From positions 309,156 to 373,155 of the forward strand of contig NZ_JAGSNF010000001.1 in assembly GCF_018139485.1 (NCBI RefSeq): a DNA stretch of 64,000 nucleotides, given 5' to 3'. The notes beneath the pieces were generated by a model. The model ran no database searches. It was given only the letters and a program-made list of their open reading frames with translations, and was not told the origin of the DNA. Position numbers and translations under genes: made by a program. The stretch comes from Phycicoccus avicenniae (GTDB taxonomy: Bacteria; Actinomycetota; Actinomycetes; Actinomycetales; Dermatophilaceae). Below are positions 36,545 to 46,466 of this stretch, in pieces (position 1 is the stretch's first letter; every line of letters begins with the position of its first letter).

Positions 36545-36994
36545 GTGCCCGTCCCGCCCGCGACCGCGCCGCTGACCCGTGCCCAGAAGGACCGCCTCAC
36601 GGGCGACCTGCGCACGGCGTGCATGCGGATCTCCCGGCGGGTGCGCTTCGAGAGCACGACGGACGTCGCCCCGCACCAGTTCGCGGTCCTCGCGAAGCTC
36701 GAGGAGGCGCCGCGGACCCCGAAGGAGCTGGCGGCGGTCGAGCAGGTCTCGGCCCCGAGCATGACGCGGACGGTCGCGGGGCTCGTGGAGGCCGGCTACG
36801 TCTCGCGGGCCGACGACCCCTCCGACGGGCGCCAGGTCATCCTCAGCCTCACGGCCGAGGGCAAGGCCGCGATCAAGGAGACCCGGCGACGCCGGGACCA
36901 GTGGCTCGCCACCCGGCTGGAGCACCTCTCCGACGACGAGCGCGCGCTGCTCGTCCGGGCGACCGAGCTGCTGGAGCGGGTGGCCGCCGAATGA
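36545..36994 (+). CDS. MarR-family transcriptional regulator
   Basis: The 149-residue winged-helix protein has the MarR recognition helix and wing (APHQFAVLAKLEEAPRTPKELA, SAPSMTRTVAGLVEAGYVSR, DDPSDGRQVILSLTAEG), where the wing DGR motif is diagnostic. It probably represses itself and the efflux gene until a small ligand binds. The GTG start follows CCGGAG. The stop overlaps the MFS start by 4 bases (ATGA). Confidence 0.94.
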   Translation: MPVPPATAPLTRAQKDRLTGDLRTACMRISRRVRFESTTDVAPHQFAVLAKLEEAPRTPKELAAVEQVSAPSMTRTVAGLVEAGYVSRADDPSDGRQVILSLTAEGKAAIKETRRRRDQWLATRLEHLSDDERALLVRATELLERVAAE

Positions 36995-38298
36995 GCCCGA
37001 CCTTCTCCTCGCTCGAGGTCCGCAACTACCGCCTGTGGTTCGCCGGTGGTCTCGTGTCGAACGTCGGCACGTGGATCGGCCGCGTCGGCCAGGACTGGCT
37101 CGTCCTCACCGTCCTCACGGCGGGCTCGGCGACGGCCCTCGGCATCGTCACCGGCCTGCAGTTCCTGCCCTTCCTCCTGCTCGCCCCCTGGGCCGGCCTC
37201 GTCGCTGACCGCTTCGACCGGCGCCGCATCCTCCTCGTCACCCAGTCGATGCTCGCCCTCACGAGCCTCGCGCTCGGCGTCCTCGCCGTCACCGGCACCG
37301 CCCAGCTGTGGCACGTCTACGTCACGGCGCTCGTCCAGGGCGTGACGACGGCGATCGACAACCCGGCGCGGCAGGCCTTCGTCTCCGAGATGGTGCCGGC
37401 GGACCGACTGTCCAACGCCGTCGCGCTCAACTCCGCCTCGTTCAACACCGGGCGGCTCGTCGGCCCCGGCGTCGCCGGCCTCGTCATCGCGTGGTGGGGC
37501 ACGGGTGAGGCGCTGCTGCTCAACACGCTGACCTTCGTCTTCGTCCTCGTTGCGCTCTCGATGCTCACCGTCGCCGACCTCCGCTCACCGGAGCGCGCCC
37601 GCGGACGAGGCGGCATCCGCGAGGGCTTCGAGTACGTGCTGCACCGCAAGGACATCCAGCTCGTCATGGTCCTCGTCTTCGTGCTCGGCACGTTCGGGAT
37701 GAACTTCCAGATCACGATGGCGCTCATGGCGACGAAGGTCTTCGGCCAGGGGGCGGGGGAGTTCGGGCTGCTCGGCTCGATCATGGCCGTCGGGTCGCTC
37801 ACCGCGGCGCTGATGTCGGCGCGCCGGAAAGAAGCCCGCCTGCGGGTGCTGCTGCTCTCGCTCGTGGGCTTCACCCTGTCCGCGGCGCTCGCTGCCCTCG
37901 CGCCGACGTACTGGACGTTCGCCCTGGCCCTCGTGCCGGTGGGGCTCACCGCCCTCACGGCGCTCACGACGGCGAACGCGATGGTGCAGACCCGCGTCGC
38001 CCCCGAGATGCGCGGCCGGGTCATGGCGCTGTACATGGCGATCTTCATGGGCGGGACCCCCGTCGGGGCGCCGATGATCGGCTGGATCTCCGAGCAGTTC
38101 GGCCCCCGCTGGACGATCGGGGTCGGAGCGGTCGCCGTCGGCCTCGTCCTGGTCGCCGTCTCGGTCTGGCTCGCGCACGCCGAGAACGTGCGCGTCAGCT
38201 ACGAGTCGCAGCGCCGGCCGCGGGTGTCGGTGACGACCGAGCCGGTCGTGCGCGATCGCGAGGACGCCCACCTGCCGGTGCCGGAGCCGGCCCGATGA
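36991..38298 (+). CDS. MFS efflux transporter (MFS_3/EntS-like)
   Basis: The 435-residue permease begins FSSLEVRNYRLWFAGGLVSNVGTWIGRVGQDWLV, the typical opening of the enterobactin/macrolide exporter group, and carries AGLVADRFDRRRIL between helices 2 and 3. Twelve helices are predicted. The soluble C-terminal tail of about 35 residues is charged. It is translationally coupled both to the MarR regulator (ATGA) and to the small peptide downstream (ATGA). Substrate unknown, likely a toxic compound or siderophore. Confidence 0.93.
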   Translation: MSPTFSSLEVRNYRLWFAGGLVSNVGTWIGRVGQDWLVLTVLTAGSATALGIVTGLQFLPFLLLAPWAGLVADRFDRRRILLVTQSMLALTSLALGVLAVTGTAQLWHVYVTALVQGVTTAIDNPARQAFVSEMVPADRLSNAVALNSASFNTGRLVGPGVAGLVIAWWGTGEALLLNTLTFVFVLVALSMLTVADLRSPERARGRGGIREGFEYVLHRKDIQLVMVLVFVLGTFGMNFQITMALMATKVFGQGAGEFGLLGSIMAVGSLTAALMSARRKEARLRVLLLSLVGFTLSAALAALAPTYWTFALALVPVGLTALTALTTANAMVQTRVAPEMRGRVMALYMAIFMGGTPVGAPMIGWISEQFGPRWTIGVGAVAVGLVLVAVSVWLAHAENVRVSYESQRRPRVSVTTEPVVRDREDAHLPVPEPAR

Positions 38299-38384
38299 CC
38301 CCGCGCTTCCGCCGGCGGATGACGCTCGGGGTGCTCGCCCTGCTCGTCGCGCTCGTCGTCGTCTACTCCGTCGTCCAGGGCTGA
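38295..38384 (+). CDS. 29-residue single-pass membrane peptide
   Basis: A very short frame starts at an ATG overlapping the MFS stop (ATGA). It encodes a basic N-terminus (MTPRFRRRM) and one hydrophobic helix of about 17 residues (LGVLALLVALVVVYSVV), ending QG. The overlap, positive-inside topology and third-position GC bias support translation. It may assist the adjacent transporter, as small membrane peptides do elsewhere, but that is inference. Confidence 0.55.
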   Translation: MTPRFRRRMTLGVLALLVALVVVYSVVQG

Positions 38385-38446
38385 CGCGTCCGGACGCCTC
38401 GCCGTGGACGGGGCCACCCCGCGCGCTGCACCCTCCGGAGTGCCTC

Positions 38447-38558
38447 CTACGGCGCGGGGGGGGGGGGGGGGGCCCACCCCCCCCCCCCCCCCCCCCCCCC
38501 CGCCAGGGGCCCGGGGGGGGGGGGGGCCCGGGCGGGGCCCCCCCCCCCCGCGCCGTAG
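38447..38558. terminator. Hairpin between convergent genes, interior masked by G and C runs
   Basis: CTACGGCGCGGGGG at 38447-38460 is complementary to CCCCCGCGCCGTAG at 38545-38558, which looks like a bidirectional terminator between the MFS operon and serC. The interior consists of uninterrupted G and C runs (17 or more of each), unlike anything elsewhere except the window end. The true loop is probably short and the runs an artefact. Confidence 0.5.
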
Positions 38559-38623
38559 CACGCGATGAACGGGGCCCGGGAGGGCGGCGGCCCGGGCGCG
38601 GGGTCGCCGGGGTCGCGGGGGCG

Positions 38624-40775
<2,152 letters not shown>

Positions 40776-40883
40776 GCCCCGAGGCTAGACCCGTGGCCCG
40801 ACACCGCCCCGCACCCTCGACCGGTCCGCCCCGTCACCGTGCGGGCCGGAGGCGTCGTCGGAGCCCGACCGTAGGGTGGGCGC

Positions 40884-41555
40884 ATGGACCCGCGACGCGT
40901 CGACTACACCGGTGAGGGCATCAGCGAGGACGAGCTGCTCGCCACCCCGTACGCCCAGGTCCGGGCCTGGGTCGACGAGGCCGTGACCCGCGCCGACGCC
41001 CAGCCCGACGTGCCCGAGCCGTACGCCCTGTCGGTGGCGACCGTCGACGCCGAGGGCCGCCCGAACGTCCGCACCGTGCTCCTGCGCTTCCTCGACGAGC
41101 GCGGCCCCGGGTTCGTCACGGCGACGACGTCGGCCAAGGGCCGCGAGATCGCCGCGAACGCCCACGTCGCGGCCGCCCTCACCTGGCCGGCGATGTACCG
41201 GTCGGTCCGCTTCCGCGGCCGGGCCGTCGCCCTCGACGAGGCCGAGGTCCGCGAGTACTGGGACTCCCGCCCGTGGGGGTCGCGGGTCTCCGCGTGGGCC
41301 TCGCAGCAGTCGGCGCCGACCGGGTCCCGCGAGGACCTCGAACGGGCCTACGAGGCGCGGGCGGCGGAGTTCCCCGAGGACGCCGGCGCCGTCCCCCTCC
41401 CGGAGTTCTGGGGTGGGTACCGCGTCGTCTGCGACGAGGTCGAGCTCTGGGGCGGCCGGCGCAACCGGCTGCACGACCGCATCGTCTACACCCGGGTCGG
41501 CGACGGCGACCTGGGCGACGCGGCGGCCTGGGAGGTCTCGCGCCGCCAGCCCTGA
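40884..41555 (+). CDS. pdxH: Pyridoxamine 5'-phosphate oxidase
   Basis: The 223-residue FMN enzyme makes pyridoxal phosphate from pyridoxine or pyridoxamine phosphate. NVRTVLLRFLDERG (FMN binding), SAKGREIAAN, WPAMYRSVRFRGRA, SRPWGSRVSAWASQQS and the C-terminal signature VELWGGRRNRLHDRI are all present. The ATG is 6 bases after TAGGGT. Together with serC close by this supplies and uses PLP, but the genes are separate and convergent with others. Confidence 0.96.
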   Translation: MDPRRVDYTGEGISEDELLATPYAQVRAWVDEAVTRADAQPDVPEPYALSVATVDAEGRPNVRTVLLRFLDERGPGFVTATTSAKGREIAANAHVAAALTWPAMYRSVRFRGRAVALDEAEVREYWDSRPWGSRVSAWASQQSAPTGSREDLERAYEARAAEFPEDAGAVPLPEFWGGYRVVCDEVELWGGRRNRLHDRIVYTRVGDGDLGDAAAWEVSRRQP

Positions 41556-41586
41556 CGCGACCGGCTCCGACGCCCGCGGGCGCGGC

Positions 41587-42348
41587 TCAGTCCGTGACCC
41601 GGTGCACCCGGTGCTGCGCCGCCTGGGCGCGGGGCTTGATGACGAGCAGGTCCACGTTGACGTGGGCCGGGCGGGTCGCCATCCACACGATCGCCTCGGC
41701 CACGTCCTCGGCACGGAGCGGCCCCGGGACCCCGGCGTACACCGCGTCCGCCCGCTCCCGGTCGCCGTCGAACCGGGTGAGCGAGAACTCCTCCGTGTGC
41801 ACCATGCCCGGTGCCACGAGGGTGACCCGGACCGGTCGGCCGACGAGCTCGAGGCGCAGGGTCTCGCTGAGGACGTGGGCCGCGTGCTTGGCCGCCGTGT
41901 ACCCCGCCCCGCCCTCGTAGGTGGCGAGCCCGGCCGTGGACCCGACGGTGACGACGACCCCGTCGCCCGTGGCCTCGAGCGCGGGCAGCAGCGCCTTCGT
42001 CACCTGCAGGGTGCCGACGACGTTCGACTCGTACATCGCCCGCCAGTGCGCGACGTCCGCGTCGGCGACCGGCTCGAGCCCGAGCGCGCCGCCGGCGTTG
42101 TTGACCAGGACCGCGACACGTCCGCCCGCCGCCGAGGCGAGGGCGGCGACGTCGTCGGCGTCGGAGACGTCGCAGCGGACGGCGACCCCGTCGATCTCCG
42201 CGGCGAGGGCCTCGACCCGCTCGGCCCGGCGGGCGGCGCAGACGACCCGGAAGCCGTGGCCGGCGAGCATCCGGGCGGTCGCCGCGCCGATGCCGCTGCT
42301 CGCCCCGGTGACGACGGCGGTGGGCCGTCCGGTCGCGGGGTCGCTCAT
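41587..42348 (-). CDS. Short-chain dehydrogenase/reductase
   Basis: The 253-residue NAD(P)-dependent oxidoreductase has the Rossmann motif TGASSGIG (residues 14-21), NNAG, and the catalytic Ser with YTAAK. ARR after the second strand suggests NADPH preference. The ATG overlaps the stop of the upstream hotdog gene by 4 bases, so they form an operon. Substrate unknown. Confidence 0.92.
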   Translation of the reverse strand: MSDPATGRPTAVVTGASSGIGAATARMLAGHGFRVVCAARRAERVEALAAEIDGVAVRCDVSDADDVAALASAAGGRVAVLVNNAGGALGLEPVADADVAHWRAMYESNVVGTLQVTKALLPALEATGDGVVVTVGSTAGLATYEGGAGYTAAKHAAHVLSETLRLELVGRPVRVTLVAPGMVHTEEFSLTRFDGDRERADAVYAGVPGPLRAEDVAEAIVWMATRPAHVNVDLLVIKPRAQAAQHRVHRVTD

Positions 42349-43082
42349 GACGACGCGGGGCGGACGGAGGAGGGGTCGACGGCGATCCACACCGTCTCGG
42401 CCCGGCCGAGCATCTCCCCGGACGTCGCGTGGACGGTGCTCGCGGCGCGGGTGCGTCGACCCTGCTCGCCGCGCTTCCAGGAGGTGACGACGAGCCGTTC
42501 GCCGGGGGAGGGGACCCGCCACACGCGGGCGGTCATCGTCCCGAGGACCATGGCCCGGCCGGCGACCCCCGCCGCCCAGCCGCTCGGGCAGTCCAGCGCC
42601 GCCCACGTCACGGCCCGTCCGACGTCGTGCGGCACCGTCCAGGGCGTCGCGTAGCGCCCGGTGCCGTCCATGAGCGGTCCGGGGCGCAGGCGCAGCCCGT
42701 CGCCGGGGTCGCGGTCGGTGCCACACGCGAAGCAGGACGGGAACGGGTGGTCCTCGTCGCCCTCGTAGCGGGCCTGGGCCCGCTCGGCCTCGTCCGGGGT
42801 CGCGGGCACGGGCACCGGCTCGTCGAGCTCTGCGACGGGGGTGCCCGTGGCGACGAGGACCTCGCCGTCGTAGAGCCGCAGCGTCGGGGTGCCCGTGAGC
42901 GCGCCGGGGTGGTCGCCGACGACGGCCATCGGACGGTCGAGCGGTGGGGGAGAGGACAGTCGTACGCTGACGGCCGGGGCGTCGTGGGCGGCACGGACGT
43001 GCGACGCGAGCGCGCCACTGGTCCACCCGCCGTTGCCGGAGCTCGGCGGGCCGCAGTACCGGCGGGGGACGGTGAGCTCCAC
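42345..43082 (-). CDS. Hotdog-fold thioesterase-like protein
   Basis: The 245-residue protein has two hotdog-like halves with the central cysteine motif SCFACGTDRDPGDGLRLRPG. This CFxCG-GDGLR family of actinobacteria is usually annotated as hypothetical or PaaI/acyl-CoA thioesterase-like. The start is GTG 43082, 7 bases after TAGGTT (minus strand); the longer frame overlaps the divergent MFS leader. It is translationally coupled to the SDR gene, so a shared acyl or keto substrate is plausible. Confidence 0.75.
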   Translation of the reverse strand: MELTVPRRYCGPPSSGNGGWTSGALASHVRAAHDAPAVSVRLSSPPPLDRPMAVVGDHPGALTGTPTLRLYDGEVLVATGTPVAELDEPVPVPATPDEAERAQARYEGDEDHPFPSCFACGTDRDPGDGLRLRPGPLMDGTGRYATPWTVPHDVGRAVTWAALDCPSGWAAGVAGRAMVLGTMTARVWRVPSPGERLVVTSWKRGEQGRRTRAASTVHATSGEMLGRAETVWIAVDPSSVRPASS

Positions 43083-43089
43083 GACGACC

Positions 43090-43095
43090 AACCTA
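43090..43095 (-). promoter_or_regulatory. Leaderless -10 (TAGGTT) of the hotdog-SDR operon
   Basis: TAGGTT on the minus strand ends 7 bases before GTG 43082; no ribosome site is present in between. It decides the start of the hotdog gene. Confidence 0.55.
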
Positions 43096-43172
43096 CCGAG
43101 CCCGGCCGGTCCGTCCCCTGTGGGACGCGTCACCCCGGCCGGCCCGAGGCCCGCGAGCGGAGAGGGGAGACG

Positions 43173-44381
43173 ATGACGGAGTTCTCGCTGCGCCGGATCG
43201 CCGTCCCCGCGTTCGGTCCCACCGTCCTGTGGTCGCTCGGCGCCGGCGCGACCCTCCCCGTGGTCGCGCTGAGCGCCAGGGACCTCGGTGCGTCGGTGTC
43301 GCTCGCGGCGCTCTACGTCGGCCTGGCGGCGCTCGCGGAGCTCGTGAGCGCCGTGCCCGCCGGGGTCCTGGTCGACCGGCTCGGCGAGCGCCGGGCCCTC
43401 GTGCTCGCCGGGCTCCTCGACGCCCTCGCCGCCACGCTCGCGCTCCTCGCGCCGTCGCTGTGGGTCCTCGCCCTCGCGCTGCTCCTCATGGGACCGAGCG
43501 GCGCCGTCTTCCTCCTCGCCCGGCAGTCCTACCTCACGGCGGCTGCGCCGGTGGAGATGCGGGCGCGGGCCATGTCCACGCTCGGTGGGGTGGGCCGGAT
43601 CGGGCTGTTCGTCGGACCGTTCGTCGGGGCGCCGCTCGTCGCCGGCTGGGGGCCGCAGGCCGCCTACGTCGTCGCCGTCGCGGGGGGCCTCGGGGCCGTC
43701 GCCGTCGCGTGGCGCTACCCGGACCTGCACCCGGGGTCCGGCGCGAGCACCCCCGACGTCCCACGGGTGGCGGTCCGCGACGTGGTCCGCCGGCACCGGA
43801 GCGTCCTCGCGACGGTCGGGCTCGGGGTCCTCGCGATCGGGCTGGCGCGCTCGGCCCGGGTCGCCGTCGTTCCCCTGTGGGCGGAGAGCGTGGGGCTCAC
43901 CGCCGCGCAGACCTCGCTCGTGTTCGGCGTCGCGGGCCTCGTCGAGGTGCTCCTGTTCTGGCCGGCCGGGACGGTCATGGACCGGCGTGGGCGGGTGTGG
44001 GTCGCCGTGCCGGTGACCCTGCTGCTCGGCCTCGGCCTCCTCGCGCTGCCCACGACGACGACGCTCACCGGGGTCGGCGCGCTCGCCGTCGTCATGGCGG
44101 TCGGCAACGGCCTCGGGTCCGGGATCGTCATGACGCTCGGGGCGGACGCCGCGCCGCAGGTGGGACGCGCCCAGTTCCTCGGGGTCTGGCGGCTGCTCGC
44201 GCTCGTCGGTCACAACGGGGCGGCGCTCGTCGTCGCGGCCCTCTCGGCGCTCGCGTCGATCGGGGTGGCGAGCGTCGCGGTCGGCGGGCTGACCCTGCTC
44301 GGAGGGGCGTGGCTGCTGCGGTGGCTCCCGCGGTACGACCCCCGTCGACGCGAGCCCGTCGACGTCGCCCCCGGACAGTAG
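43173..44381 (+). CDS. MFS transporter
   Basis: The 402-residue permease has twelve predicted helices, with GVLVDRLGERRALV after helix 2 and the repeated motif GTVMDRRGRVWVAVP in the second half. It opens directly into a membrane segment after FSLRRIAVPAF. GGAGAGGGGAG precedes the ATG. Its stop codon TAG is the first half of the next gene's -10 (TAGGCT). Substrate unknown; the neighbouring metal regulator is only suggestive of metal or siderophore export. Confidence 0.9.
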   Translation: MTEFSLRRIAVPAFGPTVLWSLGAGATLPVVALSARDLGASVSLAALYVGLAALAELVSAVPAGVLVDRLGERRALVLAGLLDALAATLALLAPSLWVLALALLLMGPSGAVFLLARQSYLTAAAPVEMRARAMSTLGGVGRIGLFVGPFVGAPLVAGWGPQAAYVVAVAGGLGAVAVAWRYPDLHPGSGASTPDVPRVAVRDVVRRHRSVLATVGLGVLAIGLARSARVAVVPLWAESVGLTAAQTSLVFGVAGLVEVLLFWPAGTVMDRRGRVWVAVPVTLLLGLGLLALPTTTTLTGVGALAVVMAVGNGLGSGIVMTLGADAAPQVGRAQFLGVWRLLALVGHNGAALVVAALSALASIGVASVAVGGLTLLGGAWLLRWLPRYDPRRREPVDVAPGQ

Positions 44382-44384
44382 GCT
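44379..44384 (+). promoter_or_regulatory. Leaderless -10 (TAGGCT) of the IdeR-like gene, overlapping the MFS stop
   Basis: TAGGCT includes the MFS stop codon and ends 6 bases before GTG 44391. That start gives DtxR/IdeR residue numbering exactly, supporting both calls. Confidence 0.6.
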
Positions 44385-44390
44385 GTGCGG

Positions 44391-45089
44391 GTGACCGACC
44401 TCATCGACACCACGGAGATGTACCTCCGCACGATCTTCGAGCTCGAGGAGGAGGGGATCACCCCGCTGCGGGCCCGGATCGCCGAGCGGCTCGGGCACTC
44501 CGGTCCGACGGTGTCCCAGACCGTCGCGCGGATGGAGCGTGACGGCCTCCTCAGCGTCGCGGGGGACCGCCACCTCGAGCTGAGCGACGAGGGGCGCCTG
44601 CTCGCCACCCGGGTGATGCGCAAGCACCGGATCGCCGAGCGGCTGCTCGTCGACGTCATCGGTCTCGAGTGGGAGCACGTCCACGAGGAGGCGTGCCGCT
44701 GGGAGCACGTGATGTCCGACCGCGTCGAGCGCAAGATCCTGCGGATCCTCCCGGACCACCTCGAGTCGCCCTACGGCAACCCCATCCCCGGGCTCGACGA
44801 GCTCGGGGAGGTCGGCGAGCCGGTGGACTTCCGGTCCGGCCTCAGCCCGCTCGACGAGATCGCGACCGACGACGGGGTCGACGTCGTCGTCCGCCGGATC
44901 GGCGAGCCGGTGCAGGTCGACCACGAGGCGCTCGGCCTGCTCACCTCGGCCGGTCTCATGCCGGGACGCCCCGCCCGGGTGCGCCGGGACGGCACGCGCG
45001 TCGTCGTGAGCGCCGCCGGTGCCGAGGAGTCGACCGGGGTCTCGTTGCCCGCGGAGATCGCCTCGCACGTCTTCGTCGCCGTCGCCTGA
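44391..45089 (+). CDS. ideR: Iron-dependent regulator of the DtxR/IdeR family
   Basis: The 232-residue protein aligns with IdeR without gaps through the metal sites: Met10, Cys102, Glu105 and His106 (site 2) and His79, Glu83 and His98 (site 1) are all in register. The N-terminal HTH is [30 protein letters not shown]; a C-terminal SH3-like domain follows residue 150. With ferrous iron it represses iron uptake genes. A GTG at 44385 is in frame, but GTG 44391 fits the -10 and the family start. No TTAGG-type iron box was found in the window. Confidence 0.95.
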   Translation: MTDLIDTTEMYLRTIFELEEEGITPLRARIAERLGHSGPTVSQTVARMERDGLLSVAGDRHLELSDEGRLLATRVMRKHRIAERLLVDVIGLEWEHVHEEACRWEHVMSDRVERKILRILPDHLESPYGNPIPGLDELGEVGEPVDFRSGLSPLDEIATDDGVDVVVRRIGEPVQVDHEALGLLTSAGLMPGRPARVRRDGTRVVVSAAGAEESTGVSLPAEIASHVFVAVA

Positions 45090-45235
45090 CCCGCCCGTCG
45101 ACCTGTCCATGACCTACGCCTGACGGTCCCCTGACCCGGACCTGACCTGCGCGTGACCCTCGCCGGAGGTGCGCCGCGGTGGTCGGCCGCCGGGGCGCCG
45201 CGTCGTGGCAGCCTGAGAACGCTCCACAGGTCCCG

Positions 45236-45277
45236 CGTTACCGAAACGTGACTCTCCGTTGACCCGTGGTCTATGGT
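45236..45277 (+). promoter_or_regulatory. Promoter with MtrA-like box upstream of the first cell-wall gene
   Basis: GTGACT (45248-45253), 18 bases, TATGGT (45272-45277) forms a good promoter. Overlapping its -35 is CGTTAC-N5-CGTGAC (45236-45252), which on the minus strand reads GTCACG-N5-GTAACG, fitting the direct-repeat site reported for the actinobacterial regulator MtrA. Confidence 0.55.
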
Positions 45278-45313
45278 CGGCGCGGAAGTTCCCGCCCCGG
45301 AAGAGACACACCT

Positions 45314-46093
45314 GTGACATCCCATCGCCCTCCCGGCCGCCGCCGTGCGCCCGGACGCGTGCGCCGGCTGCCCGACGGGTTGCCCCGGCTCGGAGCGTCC
45401 TGGGCCGTCAAGACGGTCGCCGGACTCGGAGTCCTCGGCGGCGCCGTCGTCGCCCTGACCATGCCCGCCGACGCGGAGGCCGGCGACGAGCCGTCCCAGG
45501 CCGCCGCCGCGCTCTCGGCCGTCGCCCTCGCCGACCGCTCGGGCGACGAGCGGGCCTCCCGCTCGCAGACCCGGGACGAGCCGGCCCCCGCCGTGTCCGC
45601 ACCGGCGGCCGCGCCCCGGGCGCCCGAGGAGGTCGGCGTCGCCGGCGTCAAGGGTGTCGAGAAGCCGGAGCCCGAGCCGGAGCCGGAGCCCGAGCCGGCC
45701 CCGGAGGCCGCGGCCCCGGCCGCTCCCGAGGCCGCCGGCGGCTCCTGGTCCGGCGCGCTGACCGGGCGGTGCACCGGCATCGGTCTCATCCCCAACGCCG
45801 CGAGCCTGTGCTCCGCCGTCGACGCGGCCTACGGTCCGCCGAGCATCGGTGGCGTGCGCGCCACGAACGACGAGCACGGCACCGGCCAGGCCGTCGACTT
45901 CATGATCGGCAGCTCCGGCCAGGGTGACGCGATCGCCGCCTACGTCCAGCAGCACGTCGGCGAGTTCAACGTCAAGTACCTCATCTGGGCCCAGCGCTAC
46001 TGGGCCCCCGGCGAGGGATGGAGCTCCATGGAGGACCGGGGCTCACCCACCGCGAACCACTACGACCACGTCCACGTCACGACGAACTTCTGA
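45314..46093 (+). CDS. Secreted cell-wall protein with ARB_07466-type (M15 peptidase-like) C-terminal domain
   Basis: The 259-residue protein has a basic N-terminus, a membrane/signal helix (VAGLGVLGGAVVALTM, about 35-50), an Ala/Pro-rich linker with VGVAGVKGVEKPEPEPEPE (about 110-130), and a C-terminal domain (about 150-259). The latter contains GVRATNDEHGTGQAVDFMIG and ANHYDHVHVTTNF; the His...Asp...His-x-His pattern resembles zinc ligands of D-Ala-D-Ala carboxypeptidases of the M15 group. It is probably a peptidoglycan hydrolase or binder. The start is GTG 45314 with GGAAGAG upstream. Confidence 0.75.
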   Translation: MTSHRPPGRRRAPGRVRRLPDGLPRLGASWAVKTVAGLGVLGGAVVALTMPADAEAGDEPSQAAAALSAVALADRSGDERASRSQTRDEPAPAVSAPAAAPRAPEEVGVAGVKGVEKPEPEPEPEPEPAPEAAAPAAPEAAGGSWSGALTGRCTGIGLIPNAASLCSAVDAAYGPPSIGGVRATNDEHGTGQAVDFMIGSSGQGDAIAAYVQQHVGEFNVKYLIWAQRYWAPGEGWSSMEDRGSPTANHYDHVHVTTNF

Positions 46094-46102
46094 GCCGTCA
46101 CT

Positions 46103-46138
46103 ACCACGGGCCTCGTCCATCCGGACGGGGCCCGTGGT
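46103..46138 (+). terminator. Strong hairpin terminator
   Basis: A 16-bp stem from ACCACGGGCC to its complement GGGCCCGTGGT (one G-T pair) with an ATCC loop begins 9 bases after the stop of the first cell-wall gene, and separates it from the second. Confidence 0.82.
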
Positions 46139-46200
46139 GCGTGTCCGCACGGTTGCGGGACCATCCTGAGAGAAGGCCGCGACGATCCTCAGGAGGGCGT

Positions 46201-46240
46201 CGTGATCTTTTTGTGATCGGACGTGACCGCGGGGTAGGTT
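46201..46240 (+). promoter_or_regulatory. Promoter of the riboswitch-NlpC/P60 transcript with CGTGAY repeats
   Basis: TTGTGA (46211-46216), 18 bases, TAGGTT (46235-46240) is a clear promoter. CGTGAT-N5-TGTGAT (46201-46217) and CGTGAC (46222-46227) surround the -35 and resemble degenerate MtrA half-sites. Transcription should begin near 46247, just before the riboswitch. Confidence 0.55.
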
Positions 46241-46280
46241 TGCTCGCGTCCGGCCTTCAGGGTGGTCGGACCCCGCCGGA

Positions 46281-46455
46281 GGAACGCCGAGTCCTGCCTC
46301 TTCCGATCGGGACCAGCACACGACCGCCGGGCAGGGGCGGGGGACCCACCATCGGGGCCTTTCGAGGCTCCTCGGGGTGAAGCCGGACGACGGGACACCG
46401 TCTCCGGCCGGGCACGACCTCAGCCCGAACCCGACAGCTCACCCCGTAGGCGCCG
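46281..46455 (+). ncRNA. c-di-AMP riboswitch (ydaO/yuaA type)
   Basis: The leader holds the conserved ydaO sequence blocks in order: GGGGGACCCA (about 46340), GGGGTGAAGCC (about 46374), and the 3' block GACAGCTCACCCCGTAGGCG (46433-46452). Its GGCG end can pair with CGCC at 46285-46288 to close P1. In actinobacteria this riboswitch typically precedes resuscitation-promoting factors and NlpC/P60 hydrolases, and c-di-AMP usually turns expression off. The GTG start is only about 12 bases after the aptamer, with GAGAGG as ribosome site, so control of translation start or of readthrough are both possible. The whole 373-base gap is used: terminator, promoter, riboswitch. Confidence 0.88.
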
Positions 46456-46466
46456 AGAGGTTCATC

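Noticed and set aside
38456..38549. G/C runs as a biological G-quadruplex or Z-DNA element.
   Set aside because: The runs are pure homopolymers, appear twice at intergenic hairpins and look like read-quality artefacts; I do not claim function.
42345..45110. A minus-strand frame extending the hotdog protein to 921 residues.
   Set aside because: The extension is antisense to the MFS and IdeR genes; only the part from GTG 43082 has protein-like composition and a -10 element.
45090..45313. A second c-di-AMP riboswitch upstream of the first cell-wall gene.
   Set aside because: The leader after the promoter is only about 30 bases, and none of the ydaO sequence blocks occurs in the gap.
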